Part shown: one piece after another, positions 45,301 to 56,647 of the stretch | How positions within the stretch are numbered: the first letter of the stretch is position 1 | How the letters are laid out: each line of letters starts with the position of its first letter | DNA from: Pseudomonas plecoglossicida NBRC 103162 = DSM 15088 | GTDB lineage: Bacteria; Pseudomonadota; Gammaproteobacteria; Pseudomonadales; Pseudomonadaceae | Reading direction: 5' to 3' | NCBI RefSeq assembly: GCF_000730665.1 | Contig: NZ_BBIV01000017.1 | Location: 1-64,000, forward strand | Length of the DNA stretch: 64,000 nt | Notes under the pieces: generated by a model | The model's database searches: none | The model's input: only the letters and a program-made list of their open reading frames with translations | Told to the model about the DNA's origin: nothing | Translations under genes and position numbers: made by a program

Positions 45301-45810
45301 TCAAGCAGGGGTCAGCTGCAACCCGCGCCATTCGAACGCAACAGGCGCCAGCACCTGCTCGATGCGCGCTTCCTGCCACAACTGCGCCATGCTCTTCCCT
45401 GCCCCCGGGTGCACCAATTCGGGGGCCAGCAGCGACAAAGGCCACAGCACGAAGGCATTTTTCAGAATCTCGGCCCTGGGTAGCACCAATCCATCATGGT
45501 TACCGTGCAGATCGTCATACATCAGCACATCGATATCCAGCGGCAGACCCTTGCGGTCCGGGGCATAGCGGCCGTTGTCAGCCTCGATGAACTTCAGCCG
45601 TCGATCCAGCTCCATCAGCGGCAGGTCGGTCTTGCCCGTGACCACGAAGTTGATGAACGGCCCACTCTTGATTCCTACCGCCTGACTCTCGAAGACAGGT
45701 GAACAGCGCATGTCGGTCAGGATGGCGGCCAGTGCATCGAGCCCCGCGCACAGATGCGCATGGCGGTCGATATTGCTGCCAAGGCCCAGGTAAACCGTGC
45801 TCAGAGGCAT
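45301..45810 (-). CDS. folK: 2-amino-4-hydroxy-6-hydroxymethyldihydropteridine pyrophosphokinase
   Basis: Folate synthesis, pyrophosphorylates the pterin alcohol. The 169-residue product starts with TVYLGLGSNIDRHAHL. The magnesium site is in RKGLPLDIDVLMYDD, and LVLPRAEILKNAFVLWPL is conserved. Its first ten bases overlap folB, so the two successive enzymes are coupled. Confidence 0.95.
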   Translation of the reverse strand: MPLSTVYLGLGSNIDRHAHLCAGLDALAAILTDMRCSPVFESQAVGIKSGPFINFVVTGKTDLPLMELDRRLKFIEADNGRYAPDRKGLPLDIDVLMYDDLHGNHDGLVLPRAEILKNAFVLWPLSLLAPELVHPGAGKSMAQLWQEARIEQVLAPVAFEWRGLQLTPA

Positions 45811-46157
45811 CCGCGCTCGATCTCCACGCCAACACCACCACGGGCTGCAGGGACGGCGCCCGGCTTGGTCAGCTTCAGCCGCACCCAGGGGATGTGGAAC
45901 TCTTCCATCAACGTAGCGACAAGGCGCTCGGCAAAGGTTTCGACCAATTCGAAGCGCGCCTGCTCGGCAAAGGCCTGGATACGCGACGAGACACTGGCGT
46001 AGTCCAACGCCAGGTTCAGATCATCACCCGCCGCAGCCGGGCGGTTGTCCCAGGCAAAACTCAGGTCCAGGCGCAGGCACTGGCGAATATCCCGCTCCCA
46101 GTCATAGGCACCGATGACGGTCTCGACTTCCAGTCCTTCGATGAACACTCTGTCCAA
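45801..46157 (-). CDS. folB: Dihydroneopterin aldolase
   Basis: Cleaves dihydroneopterin to the folK substrate. 118 residues: [20 protein letters not shown], the conserved [15 protein letters not shown], and [14 protein letters not shown] with the conserved ET-A segment. No ATG start exists in a sensible place; TTG at 46157 follows GGAG at good spacing and gives the family N-terminus. Another TTG lies at 46181. Confidence 0.92.
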   Translation of the reverse strand: MDRVFIEGLEVETVIGAYDWERDIRQCLRLDLSFAWDNRPAAAGDDLNLALDYASVSSRIQAFAEQARFELVETFAERLVATLMEEFHIPWVRLKLTKPGAVPAARGGVGVEIERGCL

Positions 46158-46231
46158 GCACTTTTCTCCACAGCACGACAAGGGCGACTGGCGCCGTTAG
46201 AATCGGGGCGTCCTCGCCCGGAATAGTTAGC

Positions 46232-46801
46232 ATGTTTTGGTTACTGGCGCTGCTCGCTTACCTGCTTGGCTCGCTGTCCTTCGCCATCGTCCTCAGCCGC
46301 CTCTCGGGCAGCCCGGACCCGCGTTCCAGTGGTTCGGGCAACGCCGGCGCCACCAACATGCTACGCCTGGCAGGCCGTAAACTCGCGATCCTGACCTTGC
46401 TCGGCGACCTGTGCAAGGGCTTGTTGCCGGTGCTGCTCGCACGCCTGGCCGGGCTCGACCTGCAGGAACAGGCCTGGGTCGGTATCTGCGCGGTATTCGG
46501 CCATCTGTTCCCAGTGTACTTCCACTTCCAGGGCGGCAAGGGCGTTGCCACTGCGGCTGGCATGCTCATGGGCCTGTACTTCCCCGCCGCGTTGCTGGCC
46601 ATTGGCGCCTGGCTGCTGACCTTCTACCTCACCCGTACCAGCTCGTTGGCGGCGTTGATCGCCACGCCACTGACCCTGCCCCTGTTGGCCTGGCGCGAGC
46701 CCGAGGCCCTGCTGCCGATCAGCGTGCTCACGGTGATGATCGTCTGGCGCCACCGCAACAACCTGCGCGACTTGTTCGCCGGGCGCGAACGCCACTTCTG
46801 A
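46232..46801 (+). CDS. plsY: Acyl-phosphate glycerol-3-phosphate acyltransferase
   Basis: First acylation of glycerol-3-phosphate in phospholipid synthesis. 189-residue inner-membrane protein with about five helices. The conserved loops are [14 protein letters not shown] and [14 protein letters not shown], the latter ligating phosphate and acyl phosphate. Divergent from folB and convergent with tsaD. Confidence 0.96.
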   Translation: MFWLLALLAYLLGSLSFAIVLSRLSGSPDPRSSGSGNAGATNMLRLAGRKLAILTLLGDLCKGLLPVLLARLAGLDLQEQAWVGICAVFGHLFPVYFHFQGGKGVATAAGMLMGLYFPAALLAIGAWLLTFYLTRTSSLAALIATPLTLPLLAWREPEALLPISVLTVMIVWRHRNNLRDLFAGRERHF

Positions 46802-46817
46802 CGTTCGTGCAGTCCGT

Positions 46818-47843
46818 TCACAACGGCGGCAACTGCTCCATCGGCCAGCGTGCCTGCACGCTGATCGCCAGGTCTTGCTGCTGCCCCGCCAACAGGCGCT
46901 GGCAGCCGGCATAAGCGATCATCGCGCCGTTGTCGGTGCAGAACTGGGGGCGAGCGTAGTACACGTTGCCCTTGATGCCGGCGAGCATGTCCTCCAGGGA
47001 AGCACGCAGGGCCTTGTTGGCGCTCACGCCACCGGCAATGACCAGGCGCTTGAGGCCAGTCTGCTTCAATGCACGCTTGCACTTGATGGTCAGAGTCTCC
47101 ACCACCGCCTGCTGGAATGCCAGGGACACGTCGCAACGGGTTTGTTCATTGTCGTCGCCAGCATCACGGCAGCGCTGCCAGGTGTTGAGGGCGAACGTCT
47201 TGAGGCCACTGAAGCTGAACTCCAGGCCCGGACGATCGGTCATCGGCCGCGGGAAGACGAAGCGGCCCGGTACGCCCTGTTCGGCGAGGCGTGCGATTTC
47301 CGGGCCACCGGGGTAGTTCAGGCCAATCAGCTTGGCAGTCTTGTCGAACGCCTCGCCCGCGGCGTCGTCCAGGCTCTCGCCCAGCAGCTGGTACTGGCCG
47401 ATGCCATCGACCCTCACCAGTTGGGTATGCCCGCCGGACACCAACAAAGCGACGAACGGAAACTCTGGAGGATTTTCCTCCAGCATCGGCGCCAACAGAT
47501 GGCCTTCCATGTGGTGCACGCCGATGGCCGGGATATCCCAGGCGAACGCCAGGGCCTGGGCGCACGAGGCACCCACCAGCAATGCCCCGACCAGGCCAGG
47601 ACCCGCGGTATAGGCGATGGCGTCGATCTCGGTGGCCACGCAGCCGGCCTCGTCCAATACCTGACGGATCAGTGGCAGCATGCGCTTGACGTGGTCGCGC
47701 GACGCAAGCTCGGGCACGACCCCGCCAAACACACGGTGCAGGTCGATCTGGCTGAACAGCGCGTCGGCCAACAAACCGCGCTCGCTGTCGTATAATGCGA
47801 CGCCGGTTTCGTCGCAGGATGTTTCCAATCCCAGTACTAGCAT
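46818..47843 (-). CDS. tsaD: tRNA N6-threonylcarbamoyladenosine transferase TsaD
   Basis: Catalytic subunit of the t6A machinery on ANN-decoding tRNAs. 341 residues: [17 protein letters not shown] at the N-terminus, the metal-binding [12 protein letters not shown] and [22 protein letters not shown] is near the C-terminus. Divergent from rpsU across 204 bases, as in many gamma-proteobacteria. Confidence 0.97.
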   Translation of the reverse strand: MLVLGLETSCDETGVALYDSERGLLADALFSQIDLHRVFGGVVPELASRDHVKRMLPLIRQVLDEAGCVATEIDAIAYTAGPGLVGALLVGASCAQALAFAWDIPAIGVHHMEGHLLAPMLEENPPEFPFVALLVSGGHTQLVRVDGIGQYQLLGESLDDAAGEAFDKTAKLIGLNYPGGPEIARLAEQGVPGRFVFPRPMTDRPGLEFSFSGLKTFALNTWQRCRDAGDDNEQTRCDVSLAFQQAVVETLTIKCKRALKQTGLKRLVIAGGVSANKALRASLEDMLAGIKGNVYYARPQFCTDNGAMIAYAGCQRLLAGQQQDLAISVQARWPMEQLPPL

Positions 47844-48047
47844 GGGCTCGTCCCTTGTGGGGGCTGAATTCGAAGCCGCGCATGATAGTCCCCGTGCCGG
47901 GTGCCGACCAGCGGTTTTCGATCAGAGGCTTTGCATTCCGGCGTACTAAGGGTTAACATCCGCAACCCTTGAAAACCGACGTTCTCCAGCACACCTTTGT
48001 TTTGCCAGGAGCACGTCTACCCCGGTAATGAATTAAGGTAGCCCTGG

Positions 48048-48263
48048 ATGCCAGCCGTCAAAGTTAAAGAGAACGAACCCTTCGACGTAGCTCTGCGTCG
48101 TTTCAAGCGCTCCTGCGAAAAAGCCGGTGTACTGGCTGAAGTTCGTAGCCGCGAGTTTTACGAGAAGCCGACCGCAGAGCGTAAGCGCAAAGCAGCTGCC
48201 GCTGTTAAGCGTCACGCCAAGAAAGTTCAGCGCGAACAGCGCCGCGCCGTTCGTCTGTACTAA
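48048..48263 (+). CDS. rpsU: 30S ribosomal protein S21
   Basis: 71-residue basic protein, [20 protein letters not shown] onward, ending RRAVRLY. First gene of the rpsU-dnaG-rpoD macromolecular-synthesis cluster. A GC-rich hairpin follows and may reduce readthrough into dnaG. Confidence 0.98.
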   Translation: MPAVKVKENEPFDVALRRFKRSCEKAGVLAEVRSREFYEKPTAERKRKAAAAVKRHAKKVQREQRRAVRLY

Positions 48264-48572
48264 TACAGACGTTCAACGCAAAGCTTCTGCCCTGCCCGGC
48301 TCACCGCCGGGCCGATGGCAGCGGTTTGTTTCATCCTTGAGCAGCTAGCCCAAGGCGTCCGCAGCAACTCGCAGCGGGCAACCGCATCAACGCGTCAGAA
48401 CTGGTCTTCGACCAGCCGTGCACGTCCTGACTGACGAGCCTTTGGTGAACCTGCCCTGGTGAACCTCCCGGCTACCGACGAGCACACACTCCCTCGCGCT
48501 TCCCCTAGCAGCACTCGCCCCAACCGGCGCGCTAGCGATTAGACTTGCCAGTTGCCAGATGACGAGACTGCC
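48264..48572 (+). other. rpsU-dnaG spacer with hairpin
   Basis: 309 bases without a gene. At 48287-48321 GCCCGGC, loop TCACC, GCCGGGC sits within an outer CTGCC/GGCAG stem, followed by CGGTTTGTTTC. That fits a partial terminator or processing site like the one between rpsU and dnaG in E. coli, but the T-run is weak. I see nothing else supported. Confidence 0.5.
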
Positions 48573-50555
48573 ATGGCCGGGCTGATTCCCCAAAGCTTCA
48601 TTGACGACCTGATCAACCGCCTCGACATCGTCGATGTGGTGAGTTCGCGCGTCCAGCTGAAAAAGGCCGGCAAGAACTACTCCGCCTGCTGCCCGTTCCA
48701 CAAGGAGAAAACCCCCTCCTTCACGGTCAGCCCCGACAAGCAGTTCTACTACTGCTTCGGCTGCGGCGCCGGCGGCAACGCCCTTGGCTTCGTCATGGAC
48801 CACGACAACCTGGACTTCCCCCAGGCCGTCGAGGAGCTGGCCCGCGCCGCCGGCATGGAAGTGCCCCGCGAAGAAGGCCGACGCGGGCAGAAGCCACGCC
48901 AACCGACCGACTCGCCGCTGTACCCGCTACTGGACGCCGCCGCGGAATTCTACCGCCAGGCCCTGCGCAACCATCCGACCCGCAAGGCAGCGGTGGACTA
49001 TCTCAAGGGCCGCGGCCTTTCCGGTGAAATCGCCCGCGACTTCGGCCTGGGCTTCGCACCGCCGGGCTGGGACAACCTGCTCAAGCACCTGGGTGCCGAC
49101 ACCCTGCAGCAGAAGGTGATGATCGACGCCGGCCTGCTGATCGAGAACGCCGAGAGCGGCAAGCGCTACGACCGCTTCCGCGACCGGGTGATGTTCCCGA
49201 TCCGCGACAGCCGTGGGCGCATCATCGCCTTCGGTGGCCGGGTGCTTGGCGACGACAAGCCCAAGTACCTCAACTCGCCGGAAACCCCTGTTTTCCACAA
49301 AGGCCAGGAGCTCTACGGGCTATACGAGGCGCGCAAGCACAATCGCAACCTCGACGAGGTCATCGTCGTCGAAGGCTACATGGACGTCATCGCCCTGGCC
49401 CAGCAGGGGCTGCGCAACGCCGTGGCCACCCTTGGCACTGCCACCAGCGAAGAGCACCTCAAGCGCTTGTTCCGCGTGGTGCCCAGCGTGCTGTTCTGCT
49501 TCGATGGCGACCAGGCCGGGCGCAAGGCTGCCTGGCGCGCCCTGGAGTCGACCCTGACCGCCCTGCAGGACGGGCGCCGGGCACGCTTCCTGTTCCTGCC
49601 CGAAGGCGAAGACCCGGACAGCCTGGTGCGCGCTGAAGGCACCGATGCCTTCATGGCCCGCATCAACCAGCACGCCCAGCCGCTGGCCGACTATTTCTTC
49701 GAGCAACTGAGCAACGAGGCCGACCCGCGCTCGCTGGAAGGCAAGGCGCACATGGTGACCCTGGCTGCACCGTTGATCGAAAAGATTCCCGGCGCCAACC
49801 TGCGTCAGCTGATGCGCAACCGCCTGAAGGAAATCACCGGCCTCGACACGCAGCAGGTCGAGCAACTGGCGCAACAAGCGCCGGCTGCCAGCAGCGTTCC
49901 GGACTACGACCCTGGTTACGATTACGACGCCATGGCCAGCTACACCCCGGACTACGGCGACATGCCACAGCATGACTATGCTCCGGTGCAACAGGAGCAG
50001 CAGTGGAAGCCGAACAAGGGTGGCGGCAAGAAGCCGTGGAGCGACAAGCCATGGGACAAGAACCGCAAGGGCGGCAAGCCCTGGCAACAGCGCGATGAAG
50101 CGCCGCCACGTACGCCGGCACCGGTGGAGCCCCCGACGCTCGCGGCCTTGCGCACGCTGCTGCACCACCCGTTGCTGGCCGGCAAGGTCGAGGACGCCAG
50201 CCATTTCGCCGACGAAGAGCACCTCTACAGCCAGTTGCTGGTGGCATTGATCGAAGCCGCGCAGAAAAATCCTGGACTAAGCTCAATGCAGTTGATCGCA
50301 CGCTGGCACGGCACGGAGCAGGGCCGCCTGCTGCGGGCCCTGGCGGAAAAGGAATGGCTGATCGTGGCCGACAACCTTGAACAACAGTTTTTCGACACTA
50401 TAACTAGCTTGTCCGCCCGCCAACGCGAGCGCAGCCTGGAACAACTGCTCAGGAAATCGCGTCAAAGCGAATTGACCAGCGAGGAAAAATCACAGCTTCT
50501 CGCACTGCTGAGCCGTAATGTTCCCGCACAAACGCCGACCTCATCTGGCGCGTGA
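48573..50555 (+). CDS. dnaG: DNA primase
   Basis: Makes RNA primers for replication. 660 residues: N-terminal zinc-binding domain with CPFHKEKTPSFTV and FYYCFGCGAGGNA, a TOPRIM core with VVEGYMDVIALAQQG near residue 270 and FCFDGDQAGRKAAWRA. A disordered Lys/Pro/Gln-rich linker at about 455-530 (KGGKPWQQRDEAPPRTPAPV) precedes the DnaB-binding domain. ATG at 48573 (MAGLIPQ) is the family start. Confidence 0.97.
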   Translation: MAGLIPQSFIDDLINRLDIVDVVSSRVQLKKAGKNYSACCPFHKEKTPSFTVSPDKQFYYCFGCGAGGNALGFVMDHDNLDFPQAVEELARAAGMEVPREEGRRGQKPRQPTDSPLYPLLDAAAEFYRQALRNHPTRKAAVDYLKGRGLSGEIARDFGLGFAPPGWDNLLKHLGADTLQQKVMIDAGLLIENAESGKRYDRFRDRVMFPIRDSRGRIIAFGGRVLGDDKPKYLNSPETPVFHKGQELYGLYEARKHNRNLDEVIVVEGYMDVIALAQQGLRNAVATLGTATSEEHLKRLFRVVPSVLFCFDGDQAGRKAAWRALESTLTALQDGRRARFLFLPEGEDPDSLVRAEGTDAFMARINQHAQPLADYFFEQLSNEADPRSLEGKAHMVTLAAPLIEKIPGANLRQLMRNRLKEITGLDTQQVEQLAQQAPAASSVPDYDPGYDYDAMASYTPDYGDMPQHDYAPVQQEQQWKPNKGGGKKPWSDKPWDKNRKGGKPWQQRDEAPPRTPAPVEPPTLAALRTLLHHPLLAGKVEDASHFADEEHLYSQLLVALIEAAQKNPGLSSMQLIARWHGTEQGRLLRALAEKEWLIVADNLEQQFFDTITSLSARQRERSLEQLLRKSRQSELTSEEKSQLLALLSRNVPAQTPTSSGA

Positions 50556-50569
50556 GGCCCATGCTCGGG

Positions 50570-50575
50570 TATAAT
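50570..50575 (+). promoter_or_regulatory. Candidate rpoD promoter -10
   Basis: A perfect TATAAT in GCTCGGGTATAATCC, 48 bases before the rpoD start, in the short dnaG-rpoD gap. No good -35 hexamer at 17 bases is seen, so a second promoter for rpoD is plausible but not proved. Confidence 0.4.
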
Positions 50576-50622
50576 CCTCGGCTTGTTTTTTGCCCGCCAA
50601 GACCTTCAGTGGATAGGGTGTT

Positions 50623-52473
<1,851 letters not shown>

Positions 52474-52477
52474 TGAC

Positions 52478-52505
52478 AAAACCCCGGCCCAGGCCGGGGT
52501 TTTTC
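52478..52505 (+). terminator. Terminator of rpoD
   Basis: ACCCCGGCC, loop CA, GGCCGGGGT and TTTTCTT, starting 5 bases after the stop codon. Confidence 0.92.
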
Positions 52506-52595
52506 TTATGTGACAAATGGTTGTGGCCATTCGCTACCCGCCGAGCCGAATGCCCGTCTACACTCGACTTCAGACCATCTGAATGCGAGGCTGAT

Positions 52596-55500
52596 ATGCC
52601 GCCGATGCCGGCCATTCTGTTGCTGCTCCTGATCCTGTGGAACACAACGGCCGGCGCCCTGACCCTGACAGACGAGGAAAAAACCTGGCTTGCTGCCCAC
52701 CCGCAGCTGAAGCTGGGCGTCGACGCCTCATGGCCACCTTTCGAGTTTCGTGACCAGGAGAGCCGGTACCAGGGATTGGCCGCCGATTACATCGCCTTGC
52801 TCCAGCAACGCCTGGGCGTAACGCTCAAGCCGGTCGAGCCCAGCAGCTGGACCGAGGTACTGCAGCAGGCACGGGAAAACCGCATCGACCTGTTGCCCGG
52901 CATCATGTCCACGCCGGAACGCCAGGGTTACCTGGCATTCACCCGCCCCTACCTGGACTTCCCGATCGTCATCCTCGCCCATGAGGGCGGCCCGCAACCC
53001 CGCACGCTCAATGATCTTTACGGCCTGAAGATCGCCGTGGTGGAGAACTACGCCCCTCATGAGCTGTTGCGCACCCACCATCCCGATCTCAACCTGGTGG
53101 CCATGCCCAATGTCAGCTCGACCTTGCAGGCGCTGGCCACCGACGAAGTGGATGCGGTGGTCGGCGACCTCGCTTCAAGCATCTGGAGCCTGCGCCAGCT
53201 CAAGCTCGACGGCTTGTACGTCAGCGGCGAAACGCCCTATCGCTATCAGTTGGCCATGGCCGCTCCGCGCGACAACAAGATCCTGGTCGGCATCCTCGAC
53301 AAGGTCATGGCCGACATGACCAGTGACGAAATCAGCGCGATCCAGCAACGCTGGGTCGGCAACGTCGTCGACCAGCGCGCCTTCTGGCACGACGTGCTGA
53401 TGTACGGCCTGCCTGGAGTCCTGCTGCTGGTGGCCATCCTTGCAGTGGTCATCCGGATCAACCGCAGGCTCAGTTCGGAGATTTCCCGGCGCATCGCGCT
53501 GGAGCAGGAGCTGCGCAGCAGCGAATACCACTATCGGGGCCTGGTCGAGAGCCTGTCGGCCATCGCCTGGGAAGCCGACGCCAACGATTTCACCTACAGC
53601 TACGCCTCGCCCCATGCCGAAGACCTGCTCGGCTACCCCCTGCACGAGTGGCTCAAGCCTGGTTTCTGGCGCAGCATCCTGCACCCCGAGGACGCGCTGT
53701 GGGCACAGGCCTACTGCGAAAGCGAAACGGCTGGAGGGCGCGACCACAGCCTCGATTACCGCGTGATTCGCGCCGATGGCCAGGCCATCTGGGTGCGCAA
53801 TATCGTCAGCATGATCGAACACGGGCATCGCCCCGTGATGCGTGGCCTGATGATCGATATCAGCGAGACCAAGCGCACCGAGGACGCCCTGCGCCTGTCC
53901 GAACAGAAGTTCGCCTCGGTGTTCCAGCAATGCCCCGACATTCTGCTGATCGCCCGTCACAGCGATGGCTGCCTGCTGGAAGTGAACGAAGCCTTCGAAG
54001 AACAGATCGGCCTCAGCGCAGCCCAGGTGATAGGCCGTACCGCGACGGAGCTGAACCTGTGGGGTGCACCAGGCGCCGGGCCACTGATGCTCGAACGTCT
54101 GCACCAGGGCGGCATCCGCAACCTTGAGATGAGCTTCCGCCGTAGCAATGGCCAACTGTTCACCGGCCTGACTTCCGCGGAAACCTTCGAGCTCGATGGT
54201 ACCTTGGCCTTTGTCGTTGCGGTACGTGACATCAGCCAGCTGAAAGAAACCCAGCAGCAATTGCAGATTTCCGAGGAGAAGTTCGCCAAGGCCTTCCATG
54301 CCTCTCCCGATGGCCTGCTGCTGTCTCGCCAGAGCGATGGCCTGCTGGTCGAGGTCAATGAAGGCTTCTGCCGGCTGACCGGCTATGAACTCAACCTGTC
54401 CATCGACCAGACCTCCTTCGACCTGGGGATCTGGGTCGATCTCAATGAACGCAAGCGCCTGATCGACCAGCTGGCCCGTGATGGCTTCGTGCGCGATTTC
54501 AGCTGCCACATCCGCCGCAGCGATGGGCAGATCCGCCTGTGCGAACTGTCGGCACGGCCGTTGCCGATAGGCGGGGTCGACTGCATGCTGACCATCGCCC
54601 GCGACATCACCGAGCGCCATCTGATGCAGGAAAAGCTGCAGCTGGCTGCCACCGTGTTCGAGAACACCGCCGAAGGCGTGCTGATCACCGACATCGACCA
54701 GCGTATCAGCGCCGTCAACCGCGCCTTCAGCGAAATCACCGGTTACAGCGAGATCGAGGCGCTCGGCCAGACCCCGCGCCTGCTCGCCTCCGGCCAGCAT
54801 GACAGCGCCTTCTATGCCGCCATGTGGCACCAGCTCACGGCCGAGGGCCACTGGCAGGGCGAGATCTACAACAAGCGCAAGAACGGCGAGCTGTATCCTG
54901 GCTGGCTGACCATCAGCGCCGTGCGCAACAACGAGCAAGCCATCACCCACTTCGTCGCCGTGTTCGCTGACATCTCCAGCCTCAAGCACGCCCAGGCCAA
55001 GCTCGACTACCAGGCCCACCACGACCCGCTCACCGGTCTGCCCAACCGCGCCCTGTTCGAAAACCGCCTGCAGGCCGCGCTCGCCTGCTCGCAAACCTCC
55101 AACCGCCAGGGCGCCGTGCTGTTCCTCGATCTCGACCGTTTCAAGCACATCAACGACAGCCTCGGACACCCCGTCGGCGACCTGCTGCTCAAGGGCATCG
55201 CGCAGCGTCTCAAGGAGCAGGTACGCGACGTCGACACCGTGGCCCGGCTGGGCGGCGACGAGTTCATCATTTTGCTGCCCGGCCTGCACCGGCCCAGCGA
55301 CGCCAGCGCCATCGCCAACAAGCTGCTGGCCGGTTTCAGCGCACCGTTCCAGGCCGGTGAGCACGAGTTCTTCACCAGCGCCAGCATCGGCATCAGCCTC
55401 TACCCGCAGGACGGTACCGATGTCTCCACGCTGATTCGCAATGCCGACGCCGCCATGTATCGCTCCAAGGCCAAAGGCCGCAACCGCGTCGAAGCCTACA

Positions 55501-56339
55501 CCCGCGACCTCACCGCCCAGGCCAGCGAACGCATTGCCCTGGAGCACGAACTGCGTCGCGCCGTCGAACGCAACGAAATGAGCCTGAGCTACCAACCCAA
55601 GTTCAGCCTCAAGACCCAGACCCTGGTCGGTGCCGAAGCGCTCATCCGCTGGAGTCACCCAACCTTCGGCGAAGTACCGCCCGAGCACTTCATTCATCTG
55701 GCCGAAGAGAACGGCACCATTCTCCAGCTTGGCGATTGGGTACTGGAGCAAGCCTGCCTGCAGATGCACCACTGGAAGAGGGACTACCAGGCCTTCGGCC
55801 CGCTGTCGATCAACCTCGCCGGCGCGCAACTGCGCCACGGCGGTCTGGCCAGACGCATCGAGCAGCTGCTCAAGACCTACCAGCTCAAGGCCGGCGACCT
55901 GCAACTGGAGATCACCGAGAACTTCATCATGAGCCAGGCCGAGGAAGCCCTGGCCGTGCTGCACGAGTTGAAGCAGCTGGGCGTGCAATTGGCCATCGAC
56001 GATTTCGGCACCGGCTACTCGTCGCTGAGCTACCTCAAGCGCCTGCCGCTGGACATCCTCAAGATCGACAAGTCGTTCATCCGCGGGCTGCCGGATGATC
56101 CCCACGACGCCGCCATTGCCCGGGCCATCATCGCCCTGGGCCGCAGCATGCAGTTGACCATCATTGCCGAAGGGGTGGAAAACCAGGCGCAGCAACGCTT
56201 TCTGGCCGCCGAAGGTTGCGAGCAGATCCAGGGCTACATCGTCAGCCTGCCGCTGCCGGCGCAGGAGTTCGCAGCGACGTTTCTTCACATAGCACTATCC
56301 GATCTTTCGGATGGCACCCTTTCAAAACCCTCGTTATAA
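52596..56339 (+). CDS. rmcA: RmcA-like SBP-PAS4-GGDEF-EAL cyclic-di-GMP protein
   Basis: 1247 residues. Signal peptide (PAILLLLLILWNTTAGALT), a periplasmic SBP_bac_3-like domain (WLAAHPQLKLGVDASWPPFE to about residue 260), then one transmembrane helix near 268-290. Four PAS-type segments follow to about 800. GGDEF is at about 886-890 with the RxxD inhibitory site five residues before (RDVD). EAL is at 1014-1016, with LAIDDFGTGYSSLSYLKR and IIAEGVENQAQ intact. Both activities look possible. The position after rpoD matches PA0575 (RmcA, redox-linked c-di-GMP control in P. aeruginosa). RBS GAGG precedes ATG 52596. Confidence 0.88.
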   Translation: MPPMPAILLLLLILWNTTAGALTLTDEEKTWLAAHPQLKLGVDASWPPFEFRDQESRYQGLAADYIALLQQRLGVTLKPVEPSSWTEVLQQARENRIDLLPGIMSTPERQGYLAFTRPYLDFPIVILAHEGGPQPRTLNDLYGLKIAVVENYAPHELLRTHHPDLNLVAMPNVSSTLQALATDEVDAVVGDLASSIWSLRQLKLDGLYVSGETPYRYQLAMAAPRDNKILVGILDKVMADMTSDEISAIQQRWVGNVVDQRAFWHDVLMYGLPGVLLLVAILAVVIRINRRLSSEISRRIALEQELRSSEYHYRGLVESLSAIAWEADANDFTYSYASPHAEDLLGYPLHEWLKPGFWRSILHPEDALWAQAYCESETAGGRDHSLDYRVIRADGQAIWVRNIVSMIEHGHRPVMRGLMIDISETKRTEDALRLSEQKFASVFQQCPDILLIARHSDGCLLEVNEAFEEQIGLSAAQVIGRTATELNLWGAPGAGPLMLERLHQGGIRNLEMSFRRSNGQLFTGLTSAETFELDGTLAFVVAVRDISQLKETQQQLQISEEKFAKAFHASPDGLLLSRQSDGLLVEVNEGFCRLTGYELNLSIDQTSFDLGIWVDLNERKRLIDQLARDGFVRDFSCHIRRSDGQIRLCELSARPLPIGGVDCMLTIARDITERHLMQEKLQLAATVFENTAEGVLITDIDQRISAVNRAFSEITGYSEIEALGQTPRLLASGQHDSAFYAAMWHQLTAEGHWQGEIYNKRKNGELYPGWLTISAVRNNEQAITHFVAVFADISSLKHAQAKLDYQAHHDPLTGLPNRALFENRLQAALACSQTSNRQGAVLFLDLDRFKHINDSLGHPVGDLLLKGIAQRLKEQVRDVDTVARLGGDEFIILLPGLHRPSDASAIANKLLAGFSAPFQAGEHEFFTSASIGISLYPQDGTDVSTLIRNADAAMYRSKAKGRNRVEAYTRDLTAQASERIALEHELRRAVERNEMSLSYQPKFSLKTQTLVGAEALIRWSHPTFGEVPPEHFIHLAEENGTILQLGDWVLEQACLQMHHWKRDYQAFGPLSINLAGAQLRHGGLARRIEQLLKTYQLKAGDLQLEITENFIMSQAEEALAVLHELKQLGVQLAIDDFGTGYSSLSYLKRLPLDILKIDKSFIRGLPDDPHDAAIARAIIALGRSMQLTIIAEGVENQAQQRFLAAEGCEQIQGYIVSLPLPAQEFAATFLHIALSDLSDGTLSKPSL

Positions 56340-56340
56340 T
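56311..56340 (+). promoter_or_regulatory. Candidate tRNA promoter
   Basis: Consensus -10 TATAAT at 56335-56340 overlaps the rmcA stop codon (TAA at 56337-56339). A four-of-six -35 match, ATGGCA at 56311-56316, is 18 bases upstream. The GGGC-rich stretch after it resembles a stringent discriminator. The tRNA begins 16 bases after the -10. Confidence 0.6.
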
Positions 56341-56355
56341 CCGGGCACTTACTGA

Positions 56356-56432
56356 GGGCCTATAGCTCAGTTGGTTAGAGCAGAGGACTCATAATCCTTT
56401 GGTCCACGGTTCGAGTCCGTGTGGGCCCACCA
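56356..56432 (+). tRNA. tRNA with anticodon CAU, probably tRNA-Ile2 (lysidine-modified)
   Basis: 77 bases with full cloverleaf and encoded CCA. Acceptor GGGCCTA pairs with TGGGCCC (one T-G); the D-arm is GCTC/GAGC, the anticodon arm GAGGA-CTCATAA-TCCTT and the T-arm CACGG-TTCGAGT-CCGTG. Anticodon CAT could be Met or Ile2. The C4-G69 and C5-G68 acceptor pairs recognised by TilS are present and TTTGGTC in the variable region resembles E. coli Ile2 (CTTGGTC) more than elongator Met. Decoding of AUA is therefore likely. Confidence 0.85.
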
Positions 56433-56448
56433 ACAGACTCAACAATCA

Positions 56449-56474
56449 AGCCAACCCTTGCGGTTGGCTTTTTT
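56449..56474 (+). terminator. Terminator of the tRNA gene
   Basis: AGCCAACC, loop CTTGC, GGTTGGCT and a run of six T, 17 bases after the tRNA 3' end. Confidence 0.93.
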
Positions 56475-56510
56475 GTTTCTGGCGTCTTTACAAGCATCCG
56501 GCACAGGTAA

Positions 56511-56639
56511 AATCACATCGGTAGCCTGCAGAAGCGCTTCGGCTATCGCCTGTGCGAACGCGGCAAGCTGGCCAGACTGACTGCGAAAGGCCAGCGGATC
56601 CTCGATGCCTCGTGGCCCTGTTCGACACCACACCCATGA
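56511..56639 (+). pseudogene. Fragment of a LysR-type regulator DNA-binding domain
   Basis: A 42-codon open stretch without a start codon reads NHIGSLQKRFGYRLCERGKL and then ARLTAKGQRILDAS. This matches the end of the LysR helix-turn-helix (LExRFGxxLFxR, then LTxxGxxLL). Homology stops before WPCSTPHP and the stop codon. The rest of the regulator is absent. It is squeezed between the tRNA terminator and the acetyltransferase gene, so it looks like residue of a lost or recombined gene. Confidence 0.5.
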
Positions 56640-56647
56640 CCTGCCGA

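Noticed and set aside
47791..47796. TATAAT on the plus strand inside tsaD as an rpsU promoter
   Set aside because: It is a perfect -10 but no -35 is recognisable and it is 250 bases before rpsU; too weak to list as a feature.
53175..56288. A 1037-codon open frame opposite rmcA, and similar long ones opposite rpoD and trpE
   Set aside because: Same artefact: the sense frames carry family motifs and the antisense ones none.
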